Source: Spirogloea muscicola (taxonomy: Eukaryota; Streptophyta; Zygnematophyceae; Spirogloeales; Spirogloeaceae). Taken from it: a DNA stretch of 12,170 nucleotides. The notes under the pieces were generated by a model that did not search any database, was not told the DNA's origin, and worked only from the letters and a program-made list of their open reading frames with translations. The position numbers and the translations under genes are program-made. This document shows positions 1 to 9,322 of the stretch, piece after piece (position 1 is the first letter of the stretch; each line of letters starts with the position of its first letter). Location of the stretch: positions 280,972-293,141 of the forward strand of contig WELB01000140.1 of NCBI GenBank assembly GCA_009602725.1, given 5' to 3'.

Positions 1-3000
1 GCGGCAGCGACGGCGCGGCGGGCGCCGAGGAGCCGCCGCCGGCGCTGGCCTGCGTACGCTGCAGCAAGCCCGCGAGCCTGCAGTGCGTGGCGCCGCCCTC
101 CCCCGGCCGCTGCCGGCTTCCATTGCCACCTCCCGGCGGCGGCGGCGGGAGCTGAGGCGGCAGCGCCTGCGCGCGCAGGTGCCCCAAGTGCCTGGAGCTG
201 ACGCTGCCCAAGGCCAACGCCGCCTTCTGGTCCGCGCCCTCCCGCCGCCATCGCCGAGCCCGCCGCGCTCGCTCAGCGGCGGCCTGGTGCTTACTGAGGC
301 GGCGCGAGCACGTCGGCGCAGCTCCCAGGCGTGCTTCAAGGACTCGTGGGCTGCGCACAAGGGCGTGCACAAGGCGGCGGGCGCCGGCGGGGGCCTGCAG
401 CCGGCCGCGGGCGGCGGCGGCGGCATGGAACCCCTGGCCGCCGAGGCGCTGGCCCTCGGGTGGCTCTACTGCCTGCGCAAGGGCCAGGCGCGCTCGCCCA
501 CGCTTCCGGCCTTCGACTGGACCGGGTTGGTGCTCGCTCCGGGCTGCGGCGCGGCGGGCCTTGTTAGACTCATGCATTCTGTGGCGCAGACACGGATTCA
601 GTTCCCGTAAGGAATGTGGATATTTCTTCTCAGATGTGATACTATCGGGACGGCCGACTGTGAGGCAGGGAGCTCTGTGCGTCAGCGACCTTATGACATC
701 CCACCTTCCGTCGGGCCTGCGCAGGTCGCTGAGACCGTACCCCATCTCCCCCCGCCGCCCAGTACCTAACCATATACCTCGCCCAGATTGGTCTGCCACG
801 GTACGGCCCAATTGATTACCCGCTGAGCCGATTGACTCTGACGTGTCCCGCACGACTCTGTTGTTCCATACTTGATGGTGGTGGGATCTGACTCACTGGC
901 CTGGCGTGCTGCGCAGGGAAGGCCGGAGGAGGAACCCAGCAGCCCCTGGCAGAATAGCGTAGAGGTCATTGCAGCAGCGCCCTGTGCTGGCCAGGGCCTG
1001 TCTAGCAAATGCCATGCCGGTCGTCGTGTCGTCCTCTTGCACTGTCAGGGCTCTCGTTCAGCATGTACTTGTCGTCCCAGAACACCGCCTACCTCAATCC
1101 AGTAGCTCAGCGGCCAGCTTATATTGATGTTGCGGCCAAGCCATCCGTGGCGCCTGTTTTGCAGATCAAAAGTGCGGAGCAAATTAGAAGAATGCGGCAA
1201 GTCTGCGTGGTGAGCTAGCATTCTGCAGCAAAATGACAATGCAGGAGTAGCGCTTAGCCATCTGCGGGACTTGGCGAAGTTCACTGACCTACTTGGGGTT
1301 GCTTTGCGTATTCAGCCCAGTGTTGCAATGCGTGGCCCCTGTTGTGCATGCGCAGGTGGCGAGGGAGGTCCTTGACGTGGCTGCGCGCGTTATTCGGCCC
1401 GGCATCACCACTGATGAGATTGATCGCTGCGTGCACGAGGCAACCACAGCTGCTGGTACTGTGCGCAGAGCAGAGGCCTGCTTGCCTTGCTTTGCCCCAT
1501 CCGCCTCGTCAGGACTTTGAGTGACCGAAGGAGCCAGTCAGCCCAGCTCTGACCATGGGTTGGTGGCGCAGGCGGCTATCCTTCACCTTTGAACTATCAC
1601 TTCTTCCCAAAGTCCTGCTGCACGTGAGTATGCCGAGGTGGTCCTGCCCTGCATGCCACCCTTTCATAACTTGAAGGTGCTGGCAGTGGTGGCTGCTGTG
1701 GGCCGACATGGGCAGTGGCAAGGCTTGCATGTCTCTGAACTCAGTGGCCAGGCTCTCATCAGTTGGTTGCTAACTGGGCAGGTCGGTGAATGAAGTGATC
1801 TGCCACGGCATCCCCGATGCTAGGTTGGTTGCTGACATTGCGCAATGATTGTGGCTTACATCCTCATTTTAGACCAACTTTGTCATGTTGTTATGCTGGT
1901 TCTGGCCGATGAGCACTCCCTGCCAGCTTGACTTAGAAATTGACATGAGATTTTTTGTTGGTGTGGGAAAGGAAGTTGGAGGATGGAGACATTGTCAATG
2001 TGGACGTGACAGTCTGCCTTGACGGCTTCCATGGTCTCAGTCCACCCTCCTTGGAGCTCAGAGAGCTGCAATAACAGTTGTAGCACACAGCAGACTTCTC
2101 TGCCAAGTGCTGCTGTTGGACCAAGTGTGCTGGAGGGATGTCAGTCGTGCTCGTGTTGCATCTGCAATGGCTGGTACTATCCCTCAATCAGGCTACTTGC
2201 TTTTTTAAATGATGGCAATGTGCAGGGGACTTGAATGAGACCTATTTTGTGGGCGAGGTTGATGAAGCATCTCGAAATTTGGTGCGGGCCACATACGAGT
2301 GCTTAGAGAAAGCAATAGCAATTGGTGGGTTGCTCATGAACTCCATTCTCCATAGTAGCAACTTGTGCTGTGATGCTGTGATGGTGCATTTGAGGAGTCA
2401 CACTCTAGCTCAAAAGCACGTGCTGTTGCAGTCAAGCCTGGAGTACGATTTCGAGAAGTGGGCGAGGTGATCAGCCGCCATGCGACCTTGGCTGGTGTTT
2501 CTGTGGTGTGATTCTGAAGCCATTCTCTCCTTTGCCTGACGAGTCCATTCTAGATTGAAAGTTCATCCAGCCAGCTTTGCTGTGGTGGTGTACTTCCCTT
2601 GTGTTGTTTCAGAGGCAAAGGGGTGGAGTTTCCCGTTTGGTTGCTGCAGCTCTTAGCATCCTGTTCTAGAGCTTTATGAGAGCAACTTGGCTCATGTCAG
2701 TAGACAAGCTGAATATATTAGGTTTGGTGCAGGTGAAGTCTTACTGTGGGCACGGCATTGGCGAGCTTTTCCATTGTGCACCCAACATACCGCACTATGC
2801 TAGTATGTCATATGCTCCTCAAGGCAGACCTTGTTGCGTATGAGTTGCACAAATATCTGTTCCCCCTTCTGCCTGCAGTCTCCTCTTACTAGGTCATACC
2901 TGCATGAGCTCCCTTGCTTAATTGGAAGCACTGTTGAAAGCAGTCACATCCAGATTCTCTTGTTGCCTGCCTGCCGTTGTTGCTCCAGTCTGCTTTAGAA

Positions 3001-3701
3001 CTCAAACGTCATCTTATCACTTGTGTCTGCCATATATCCTGCCATTGTGATTTTGAAAACTGATTGGGCATCTGCAGAGAACAAGGCTGTCGGGGTGATG
3101 AAAGCAGGTCAAACATTCACTATCGAGCCCATGATCAATGCCGGTATGGAGCATACCAACTGAAGCAGAGAGCAAGCAACCCGCCCAACCTGCCCCTTGC
3201 CGAGTTTCGATTGTGGACTTAAACTTGCATGGTGCAACGAGGGGACAGGAGCTCAGAGACGCGACGAAATGAGACGAGGCAGAAGTTGAATGCGTGTTCA
3301 GGCCTCGTGTCCATGCTCAAGATGAAGTGAATGTTGAGGCTTTCTCAGCTGCACTCTTGATCCACTGATCATTGTACCTACCTTCATGTGGCCACTTGGT
3401 GCAGGGTCTTGGCGAGATCGCATGTGGCCAGACGGCTGGACGTCTGTGACAGCAGATGGCCAGCGAAGCGCACAGTTTGAGCACACGCTCCTGGTCCGTC
3501 ATTCATATATGAGCTTTCCCTTGGAGCCCGTTGTGTCCATGTAGCCTCATCGCTGACTTTCTGCTCTTGACATTCTACACGTTGCAAAGAGCCCGTCCTT
3601 AGGTGCACTCGAGGGTCTTGCAGGTGACCAATACGGGCTGCGAGGTTTTGACGGCACGACTACCTAGCTCGCCAGACGTCTACCCCTGGCTAAACACCTG
3701 A
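1..3701 (+). CDS. MAP1: Methionine aminopeptidase type 1 with N-terminal C6H2 zinc finger (5' partial, 16 exons)
   Basis: It removes the initiator Met from nascent chains, probably in the cytosol at the ribosome via the finger. Exons by frame and splice signals: 1-82, 179-229, 322-525, 725-800, 917-964, 1165-1209, 1356-1455, 1572-1623, 1782-1823, 1972-2033, 2226-2324, 2432-2505, 2733-2802, 3078-3143, 3405-3493, 3624-3701 (TGA 3699-3701). They join in one frame to 411 visible residues. Exons 1-3 give the finger: ACVRC, LQCPKC, FCSQAC, then two His in AAHKGVHK. A Gly-rich linker and [14 protein letters not shown] follow. The M24 fold carries all five metal ligands: Asp in NVDVTV, Asp in HGDLNE, His in CGHGIGEL, Glu in [10 protein letters not shown], Glu in [25 protein letters not shown] and ICHGIPDAR are further family motifs. 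The frame is open to base 1 without an ATG, so the true start lies upstream. The weakest joins are exon 5 (donor gtcatt) and exon 10 (AAG acceptor). Confidence 0.93.
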
Positions 3702-3917
3702 AGGATTTGAGGCAGTTGCTGCAGCGAGCTCCCTTGCTCTGCAGTTGCTCACAGGGCCTCGTGGCAGCACGTGCTTCTTCGCTGTTTGTTACTTCCTCCA
3801 CGGTTGTGGGGTGGTGAGCTACTTGTGTGGCAGGTCGTTGAATGCAACAAGCACCTTCTTACGCAGTGCCGCTGCTTATTGCAAGGGTGTTTAGAGGTTG
3901 TGTGTCCTCTTGCACAG

Positions 3918-4622
3918 ATGATGGCTGGATACTCACAGTTGCTCTTTGAAGCGAGCTGCCGGGGAGTTAAGCCTGATGGTGTCAAGTGCAAGCTGAGGTG
4001 GCTGTGCTACAGCGGCGCGGACATCAATGCAAGTCACCGATATGTATTAACTCATCAGATTAGTAACTTTGTCGGCCTGTTGTATCAAAGACAATGCCAA
4101 AGTGGTTGGAAACTACCAATTTCTGCACCACACATGTGCTTAAAAGAAGGTCAGAATGAGGTGGTCCGTGCAGTCCTGCGGGGAGCACACCTCGGCCTTT
4201 GTTGGGCGGCACTGCAAGGGCCAGTGTCTGCGAGGAGGTCGCAATCGGCGCTGCGCAGCCCAGCGTGGTGTGTGATGAATGTGTTTGGCTTGTTGCATGT
4301 TGTCAATGTGGAGGCGTGTGTGTGTGAGGCACTGCCAGGCGGTCTAAACAGTGCCCACGGCCCGCAGGGCGTGCTGCTGGTATTAGCAAGCAGACGGCAT
4401 GCCAAGGTGGAGGGGGGAGCAGATGCGCAGTGCGGCAGCCCCGGGCCTGGCCCACTGCCACGGGGGGAGTTTGGCTCGGTCTGGCTGGACCAGTGCGCGG
4501 TCGAGTCGGTTCGCACAGCGTCAACAGCTGCGTTGGCTGAAAGCCAGCTTGCCAATGCCTCTGCTTTTTGCCTCTGCGAATGTTTGCCTTCCGACTTGCG
4601 GCTGCTAACTAGGCAACTATGA
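3918..4622 (+). CDS. Unassigned open reading frame downstream of MetAP (doubtful)
   Basis: From the first ATG (3918, immediately followed by a second ATG) the frame is open for 234 codons to a TGA at 4620-4622. The stop-free stretch reaches back to 3771, giving 283 sense codons. The product would be rich in Cys, Leu and Trp, with no domain, signal peptide or membrane segment I recognise. Third-position base choice shows no strong GC bias, unlike the verified exons nearby, and a long frame is also open on the other strand (4151-4699). It starts about 216 nt after the MetAP stop, so it most likely lies in that gene's 3' UTR. It could be a chance ORF, a lineage-specific gene, or an exon of something unrecognised. 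Confidence 0.13.
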   Translation: MMAGYSQLLFEASCRGVKPDGVKCKLRWLCYSGADINASHRYVLTHQISNFVGLLYQRQCQSGWKLPISAPHMCLKEGQNEVVRAVLRGAHLGLCWAALQGPVSARRSQSALRSPAWCVMNVFGLLHVVNVEACVCEALPGGLNSAHGPQGVLLVLASRRHAKVEGGADAQCGSPGPGPLPRGEFGSVWLDQCAVESVRTASTAALAESQLANASAFCLCECLPSDLRLLTRQL

Positions 4623-4753
4623 AACAATTGCTTGTCATTTTGCGTGCAATATGCTGTCCGTCTCCTCTGGACCTTGTCAGCTTTCATAGGCTGGCCCACT
4701 GCCTCGCCCCGTCAAGAACTGCGGCTTCTTGTTTTGCAACCGGGGCCGTCCCA

Positions 4754-4775
4754 TCCGACCGACCCCAGGGTCGGA
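4754..4775. repeat. Short inverted repeat (7-bp stem, 8-nt loop)
   Basis: TCCGACC at 4754-4760 pairs with GGTCGGA at 4769-4775 around an 8-nt loop, which itself can pair partly in an alternative register (GACCC with GGGTC). It sits in the intergenic stretch between the MetAP and kinase genes, 25 nt before the tandem duplication. There is no T-run, and in a eukaryote this is not a terminator. Its function is unknown and it may be chance in GC-rich DNA. Confidence 0.4.
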
Positions 4776-4799
4776 CGTGAGCTCCCGCCTCGGACACTT

Positions 4800-4882
4800 C
4801 CTGGCTGCTGATTGATCATCCCGCAGAGACTGCATACAGTCCTGGCTGCTGATTGATCGTCCCGCAGAGACTGCACAACAGT
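4800..4882. repeat. Two-copy tandem duplication, unit 41/42 bp
   Basis: Copy 1 spans 4800-4840 and copy 2 spans 4841-4882, directly abutting. They are identical except for one A/G substitution at the 19th base and a small difference near the end (T in copy 1, CA in copy 2). Each begins CCTGGCTGCTGATTGATC and contains CCCGCAGAGACTGCA. It lies roughly 300-500 bp upstream of the candidate kinase starts, so it could carry a duplicated promoter element. That role is inference; the duplication itself is directly visible. Confidence 0.9.
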
Positions 4883-5225
4883 GTTGCATTGGGGAAGGAC
4901 GGCACCAGCGCCGTCGTAAGAGGCCGACGTAGCGAGTCGAGCACACCGGCGGGCAAGCAACTACGCAAGCCGTGGCGAGGTTGGCGAGCCGAGGCGACGA
5001 TGTCTACGTTTGCTGGGAGAGTGCTTCTCGAGCGAGCCTAGCGGGCGGCCAGGCCGAAGGAGAGTGGGGCAGCGCTGCGCGAGTAGCGCGAGCACAGTGG
5101 GGAACCTCGTCAGCCCCGGGGCGAGGCTCCCGGGCGCCTCGGCAGCGCAGCCCGGCCGCAGGAGCGGCAGGCCGCAGGCCGGGCATGACGCCCGCCCGGA
5201 GGCGCCCGCCTGAGCCCGCGGTGAA

Positions 5226-5273
5226 CCCTAGACCCGGCGCTCCCGACCCAAGCCCTAGATTCCAAGCCCTAGA
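5226..5273. repeat. Three CCCTAGA motifs, two within a 14-nt period
   Basis: CCCTAGA occurs at 5226-5232, 5253-5259 and 5267-5273. The last two are embedded in identical AAGCCCTAGA decamers 14 nt apart (5250-5259 and 5264-5273). They resemble, but do not match, the plant-type telomere unit (CCCTAAA), and sit in the 5' leader or N-terminal region of the kinase gene just before a GGC run. They could be a promoter or leader element. Confidence 0.6.
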
Positions 5274-5275
5274 GC

Positions 5276-5276
<1 letters not shown>

Positions 5277-5315
<39 letters not shown>
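5277..5315. repeat. (GGC)13 trinucleotide tract
   Basis: Thirteen uninterrupted GGC units are followed by GGC-like remnants. In the frame opened by the ATG at 5185 it would encode a poly-alanine run. It is either in the 5' leader or in the N-terminal coding part of the kinase gene. Such tracts are prone to polymerase slippage and assembly collapse. Confidence 0.9.
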
Positions 5316-5386
5316 TGCGGCGGGGGCGGATCGAACCTTGGACTCTCCAAGGGGCGCCGTCGATCTCCAGGCTGGTGCCGTTGCGG

Positions 5387-7703
5387 ATGTCGTTGCTGGA
5401 GAGCGCGACGATGCCTGTGGCAGCGACGAGGCGGCCGCACGCTGAGCCGGCGGCGGCGGCGGCGGCGGCGGCNACGCCGCTTCGGCGGCCGTGCGCGACG
5501 CCCTGGCGCTGCCGCCCTTCGTGCCGCTGGCGGACCACTTGGAGGCGTCGTCGCCCACGGACCCGCCGCCCTGCCCCGCGGCCTCCACGAGCTCCAGCTC
5601 CAGCCAGGCCGCCTCCGAGGTGCGCCCCCGCCGCGGCTGCCTCTGCCACGGCCCCTCGGCTCGCTCCCGCTTGCAGGAGCCCGCTGACCCGGGCTCGCTG
5701 CCGTTCGGCGCAGTTGGCCTCGCCACGCCGCTCCGAGGACTCGACGCGGGCGGAGCTCCTGCGAGAGCCGGCCGCCGGCGACGGCGACGGAGACTGCGAC
5801 GCGGCTGCTGCGGAGGCGGAGCCGGCGCACGGCGACTGGGACCTCGACCTGCGGGAGCTCTTCCTGGGCCCGCGCTTCGCGTCGGGCACCTTCGGGCAGC
5901 TGTACCACGGCCAGTACCGGCAACGCGACGTGGCTGTCAAGATCCTGCGCCGGCCTGGCAACGCCGACGCTGCCCTCATACAGGACCGCCAGTACCACCA
6001 GGAGGTGGCCACGCTCTCGCGCCTCCGTCACGCCAACGTCATGAAGGTCAGCTCCCGGCTTCAAGCCGGACACACGGACAGGATCGATTTGTGGATGCAA
6101 CCCAGCTGCTGCATTGTTGGCCACAGCCGGTGGCCGCCGCCGCAGCCTGCTCTCTTGAACCAACACGCCCCACCTGGTCACGGATATTCAGCAAGTAGAT
6201 GATGCGCTCTCTGCGGCGACCAGTCCTCGCCGTTTGATGCTGGCTTTGCTGCCATTCCGCGGGTGCAGTTTGTGGGCGCCTACCGGCGGCCGGCAGTGAA
6301 TGTGTGGTGCATCGTGACGGAGTACTGCTCGGGCGGCAGCCTCCAGTCTTACATCCATGACCGCGAGCCTGGCAGCATCCCTCTTGACAAGGTTGTGGAC
6401 ATGGCACTCGATGTTGCGCGTGGCTTGGACTACCTGCATTCGCAGGTCGGGCAACGCTCCTTCTTCTGCCCCCCCCTCTTCTGGTCTCCATGCTGTGCCC
6501 TCCTGGATTGTTAGAAGTTGTCCTTGGCCAATCAACCTGGTAGTCTCATCAGTGTTGCCGCTGGCATTGTCAGCTTGCTTGATGATGTCAACGCCCTCAG
6601 ACTTGCTGCAGATCCCTGCCACTGAGTAGTGACTTTGCAGCATGTGGGCCTCTCTAGAGGCAACTCATGGTGGTGGGCTGGCCGTTGAGTTGCCAAAGCT
6701 TGCATCCTTCTCTACTGCAGGGCATTATCCACCGGGACCTCAAGCCCAGCAACCTGGTGCTGTCTGGCGATGGGGACGTTGTCATTACTGACTTTGGCGT
6801 CTCGCGGCTAGAGGGGGAACCCAACGAGATGACAGCTGAGATTGGAACATATCGCTGGATGGCCCCCGAGGTGACATATGGCCCAGACTTGCAATGCAGC
6901 TTTTGCTCTGCTGCTGTCTGCCAATGCTCACAGCTACTGACAAACTGATCCTGGGTGAGGGCCGTGCCTGATGACTGGCTGATTGACTTCTTCATGACCC
7001 AGATGATCGACAGCGGGCCATATAATCGCAAGGTTGATGTGTACAGTTTTGGACTCGTTCTCTGGGAGCTCGTTTCAGGGGAGCTGCCCTATGAGGGCCT
7101 GACTGCCGTGCAGGCCGCTTTTGCAGTTGTCAACAAGGTACTCTAATAACCCCTTGCAAAGTGTAGAACTAAGGAGAGATTGCTGTCATGCCTCTCTTCT
7201 ATTTGTCAGACGACGACATGGCCCCTCCATTCTACAAATGTGCTGCTTACTGTAGCAGCCCTCTTGTCACAGGACGTGCGTCCTATTCCGCCACCCCACT
7301 GTCCTCTCCTCCTTGCAAAGCTCATGCAGAGCTGCTGGGATTCGAATCCCATGCGGCGGCCAGAGTTCTCTGAGGTGAGTCGTTATTGGCACGCTAACCA
7401 TTTGCAGCTCTCAAGAGACTCTCTGTCACCACCATGGGCATGTTCCTGCCGCTTCACCCTCTTCCTTTAGGCACAAAATAGATGCAAGAATTTGCGACAC
7501 CTCAGCTCATGTTGCCAATAGTCGTTCGCCTCTGGCCGCTTGCCCAGATTGTACAGACCCTGGAAGGCGTGCGAGAACGCCTGGCGAGCGGGGGCAGCCC
7601 GCTGCGCCTGGTCGAGTCCTCTGACTATCTGCACCGCAAGAGCAAGCTGTTCAGCTGCTTTGCAAGGAGAGGCTTGTCGATGGTTGAGAATGACCTCGTC
7701 TAG
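5387..7703 (+). CDS. Raf-like (TKL group) protein kinase; N-terminus unresolved
   Basis: It is predicted to be a soluble Ser/Thr or dual-specificity kinase of the plant Raf-like MAPKKK type (closest in feel to the STY8/17/46 group). Exons: unresolved first exon to 5619, then 5714-6046, 6269-6445, 6721-6870, 7003-7137, 7273-7374 and 7548-7703 (TAG 7701-7703). The last six give 350 residues in one frame. Visible in order: P-loop [12 protein letters not shown] (first Gly of GxGxxG replaced), VAVKIL lysine, alpha-C Glu in YHQEVATL, hinge [10 protein letters not shown], catalytic [35 protein letters not shown] and [12 protein letters not shown]. All catalytic residues are intact. A Ser/Pro/Ala-rich N-terminal piece (5476-5619) has near-complete GC3, marking its frame. 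The start is a choice: ATG 5387 would need a frame change at the N (5473), whereas ATG 5185 is in the right frame but meets TGA 5443. No transmembrane or other domain is seen. Confidence 0.85.
5449..5473. repeat. (GGC)8 tract ending in an ambiguous base (N at 5473)
   Basis: Eight GGC units (5449-5472) run directly into the only undetermined base of the window. Downstream the kinase gene clearly uses the frame whose codons start at 5476. Upstream that frame has a TGA at 5443-5445. The N may stand for an unknown number of bases, so the frame relation across it should not be trusted. Confidence 0.9.
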
Positions 7704-9322
7704 GTGCAACCTAGGCCAGCGAGTGGCCCTACACCAAGTCGGGCTGAGACTTGAAGAAATCTTGAACTGTGCGCCAACTTTTGCTGCATGCGTCTGTGGC
7801 TGGAAAACCCCCCTTGGCAGCTCGTGTACTATGCCACTGTGAGCCAGTGAGCTTGCAACATTCATTCATTGCAAGGGGCTCTGGAGCTTCGTGCCCAGCT
7901 CATGACGCTGCGCTGTGTGCGAGCCCCAGCAAGAAGCCCTGCTCCTGTGTTGTTGAGACATTGTACGTTACTTTTCAGAGTGTATTATTTGTTGAAAGCC
8001 AAGTTGCTTCTCGCAGATGCAACTGCTCATTATTTGGTGGCAGTCGATGCCTACTATGGTGGCCTGGTGGCTGCTGTCGGCTGTCTGGACATCAAGCTGC
8101 ACCGGAGACCTGCAGTGCACTTTGACTGTGCGGAGTAAGCAGAAGCTCGCTTGTGAACCTGAGTATGAGCTCTGACAAGTGGAGGGAGATCCGAGGCGGC
8201 ACTGCTTCAAGGACTGGCCAAACAATCTGCGTAGAGGTCAGCGAAAACAACTATGCTTGTAAAGCACTTCTCTGCATGCCCTGCCAAATGCCAAAGCTAG
8301 CTGTGCGAGCTACTTGAGAATCGCCCCCCCCCGCAAGCCTTCTTTAGAGCAGGCACCCAGGCGCTGGTCAAGTGTTGCGGCCTCCATCTGCAGTGGTGGT
8401 GTTGGAGTCAGATGTTGTGACTACCTTTCGCCAGCAGCGAAGCAACACCATGGCTCCCTGCTCAACGGCAGCTCACCAGTCTGAGCGTCATCAGCCTCAA
8501 CAGGTCACTCTAGCCTCCCTCGCTTGACGAGCTCGGTCAAGCCGCTATTATGAAGCTGTTGAGCATCCGCTTCTCTGGAGTCTGACCCCAGCAGCTCGCA
8601 ACCCTGCTCGCCAGCCTCCTATCTGGCCACATGCCTGTCTGGCCCCATGCCCAGTAAGCAGCATGAACGTGCAAGTGTTTGGGCTTGACCACAAGGAGCT
8701 CTCTTTGGGCCTCTGCCCAACCGGTTGAGGCTGCCGCGCAGCTGCAGCTGCTGCTTAGTAGCAACAACCTGTTACACTTATCAGCTAGTGGGAAGGGAAT
8801 ACGCCCTATATAGTAAGTACTCATGATGCAGACAAAGGCAAGTATGGCCATGCTCGCAGCTACAGGCCAGCCTGCACCGAAATCTTGCTACTGCCCTTGT
8901 CATTGCAGCTGCAAGTGCAATGCTGTAGGAGCAGGAGCAGGACAGGCTGCGGAACAGGTGCTCATGCAGGCCTATAACAAACCCCTCTGCACCTTAGGCA
9001 GGCATCTCGCTTGGCCGGCATGCTGCCGTAATGGCAATATGTACTTGCCGTTGCATAACAACCACTAAGCGCCTCCTGCACTCGACTACAAGCCCGCTAA
9101 CTCAATGTGAGGGCACACTCCGCCCTCTAAGACCACCTCATTTATTGGTAACCGAGGACACGTGACCCAAGGCCTAGGTCCAAGACCTGCCACCCTAACC
9201 CGAGCATCACATGATGCGCAGCTCACTGCCACCTGAACCCTGGCAGCATCAGCAAGCACCACGCTGGCTCGCTCAGGCCCACAATGGCAGCTACGGTCAA
9301 GCGCGAGAAACATACTGGCCAG
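7704..9322. other. Convergent intergenic stretch / 3' UTRs of kinase and DnaJ genes
   Basis: The kinase (plus) and DnaJ (minus) genes point at each other across 1.6 kb. The open frames here are short, unsupported by motifs and lack GC3 bias. A TGTAA at 8258-8262 (plus) could be the kinase poly(A) signal, 555 nt after its stop. A TTACA near 8768 could serve the DnaJ transcript on the minus strand. Both are single pentamers expected often by chance. A run of nine C is near 8323-8331, and a G-box-like CACGTG is near 9160. I see no RNA gene or transposon remnant. Confidence 0.5.
8903..8914. repeat. 12-bp perfect palindrome
   Basis: TTGCAGCTGCAA is its own reverse complement. It lies inside a looser inverted pair, CATTGC at 8901-8906 and GCAATG at 8917-8922. 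It is in the convergent spacer, with no evident role. CAGCTG-centred palindromes are common in this GC-rich, GCTG-rich sequence. Confidence 0.4.

Larger units (their letters stand above)
3702..5184. other. Gene-free stretch between MetAP stop and kinase 5' region
   Basis: About 1.5 kb follows the MetAP stop. It probably holds the MetAP 3' UTR, then spacer and the promoter or 5' leader of the kinase gene. I found no TGTAA-type algal poly(A) signal on the plus strand between 3702 and about 4990, so the transcript end cannot be placed. It contains an unassigned open stretch (3771-4622), a hairpin (4754-4775) and a tandem duplication (4800-4882), each listed separately. GC content rises clearly after about 4900 towards the kinase gene. 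No TATA box is convincing. Confidence 0.6.

Noticed and set aside
4310-4327. GT dinucleotide microsatellite.
   Set aside because: It has only a handful of units, within chance expectation.
5226-5273. Interstitial telomere repeat.
   Set aside because: The unit is CCCTAGA, not a known telomere unit. It occurs only three times and not head to tail.
5004-6181. Long minus-strand open frames (240-308 codons) rich in Arg, Pro and Ala.
   Set aside because: They are shadows of GC-rich, high-GC3 kinase coding sequence and GGC runs, with no family motif.
7337-7352. GGATTCGAATCCC resembles the T-arm / B box of a tRNA gene.
   Set aside because: It lies in kinase exon 7273-7374 and encodes part of [10 protein letters not shown], a conserved kinase motif. 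No acceptor, D or anticodon arm is found around it.
7769-8138. Plus-strand open frames after the kinase stop (118 and 89 codons).
   Set aside because: They have no motif, no codon bias and no in-phase join to the last kinase exon, and are best read as 3' UTR.
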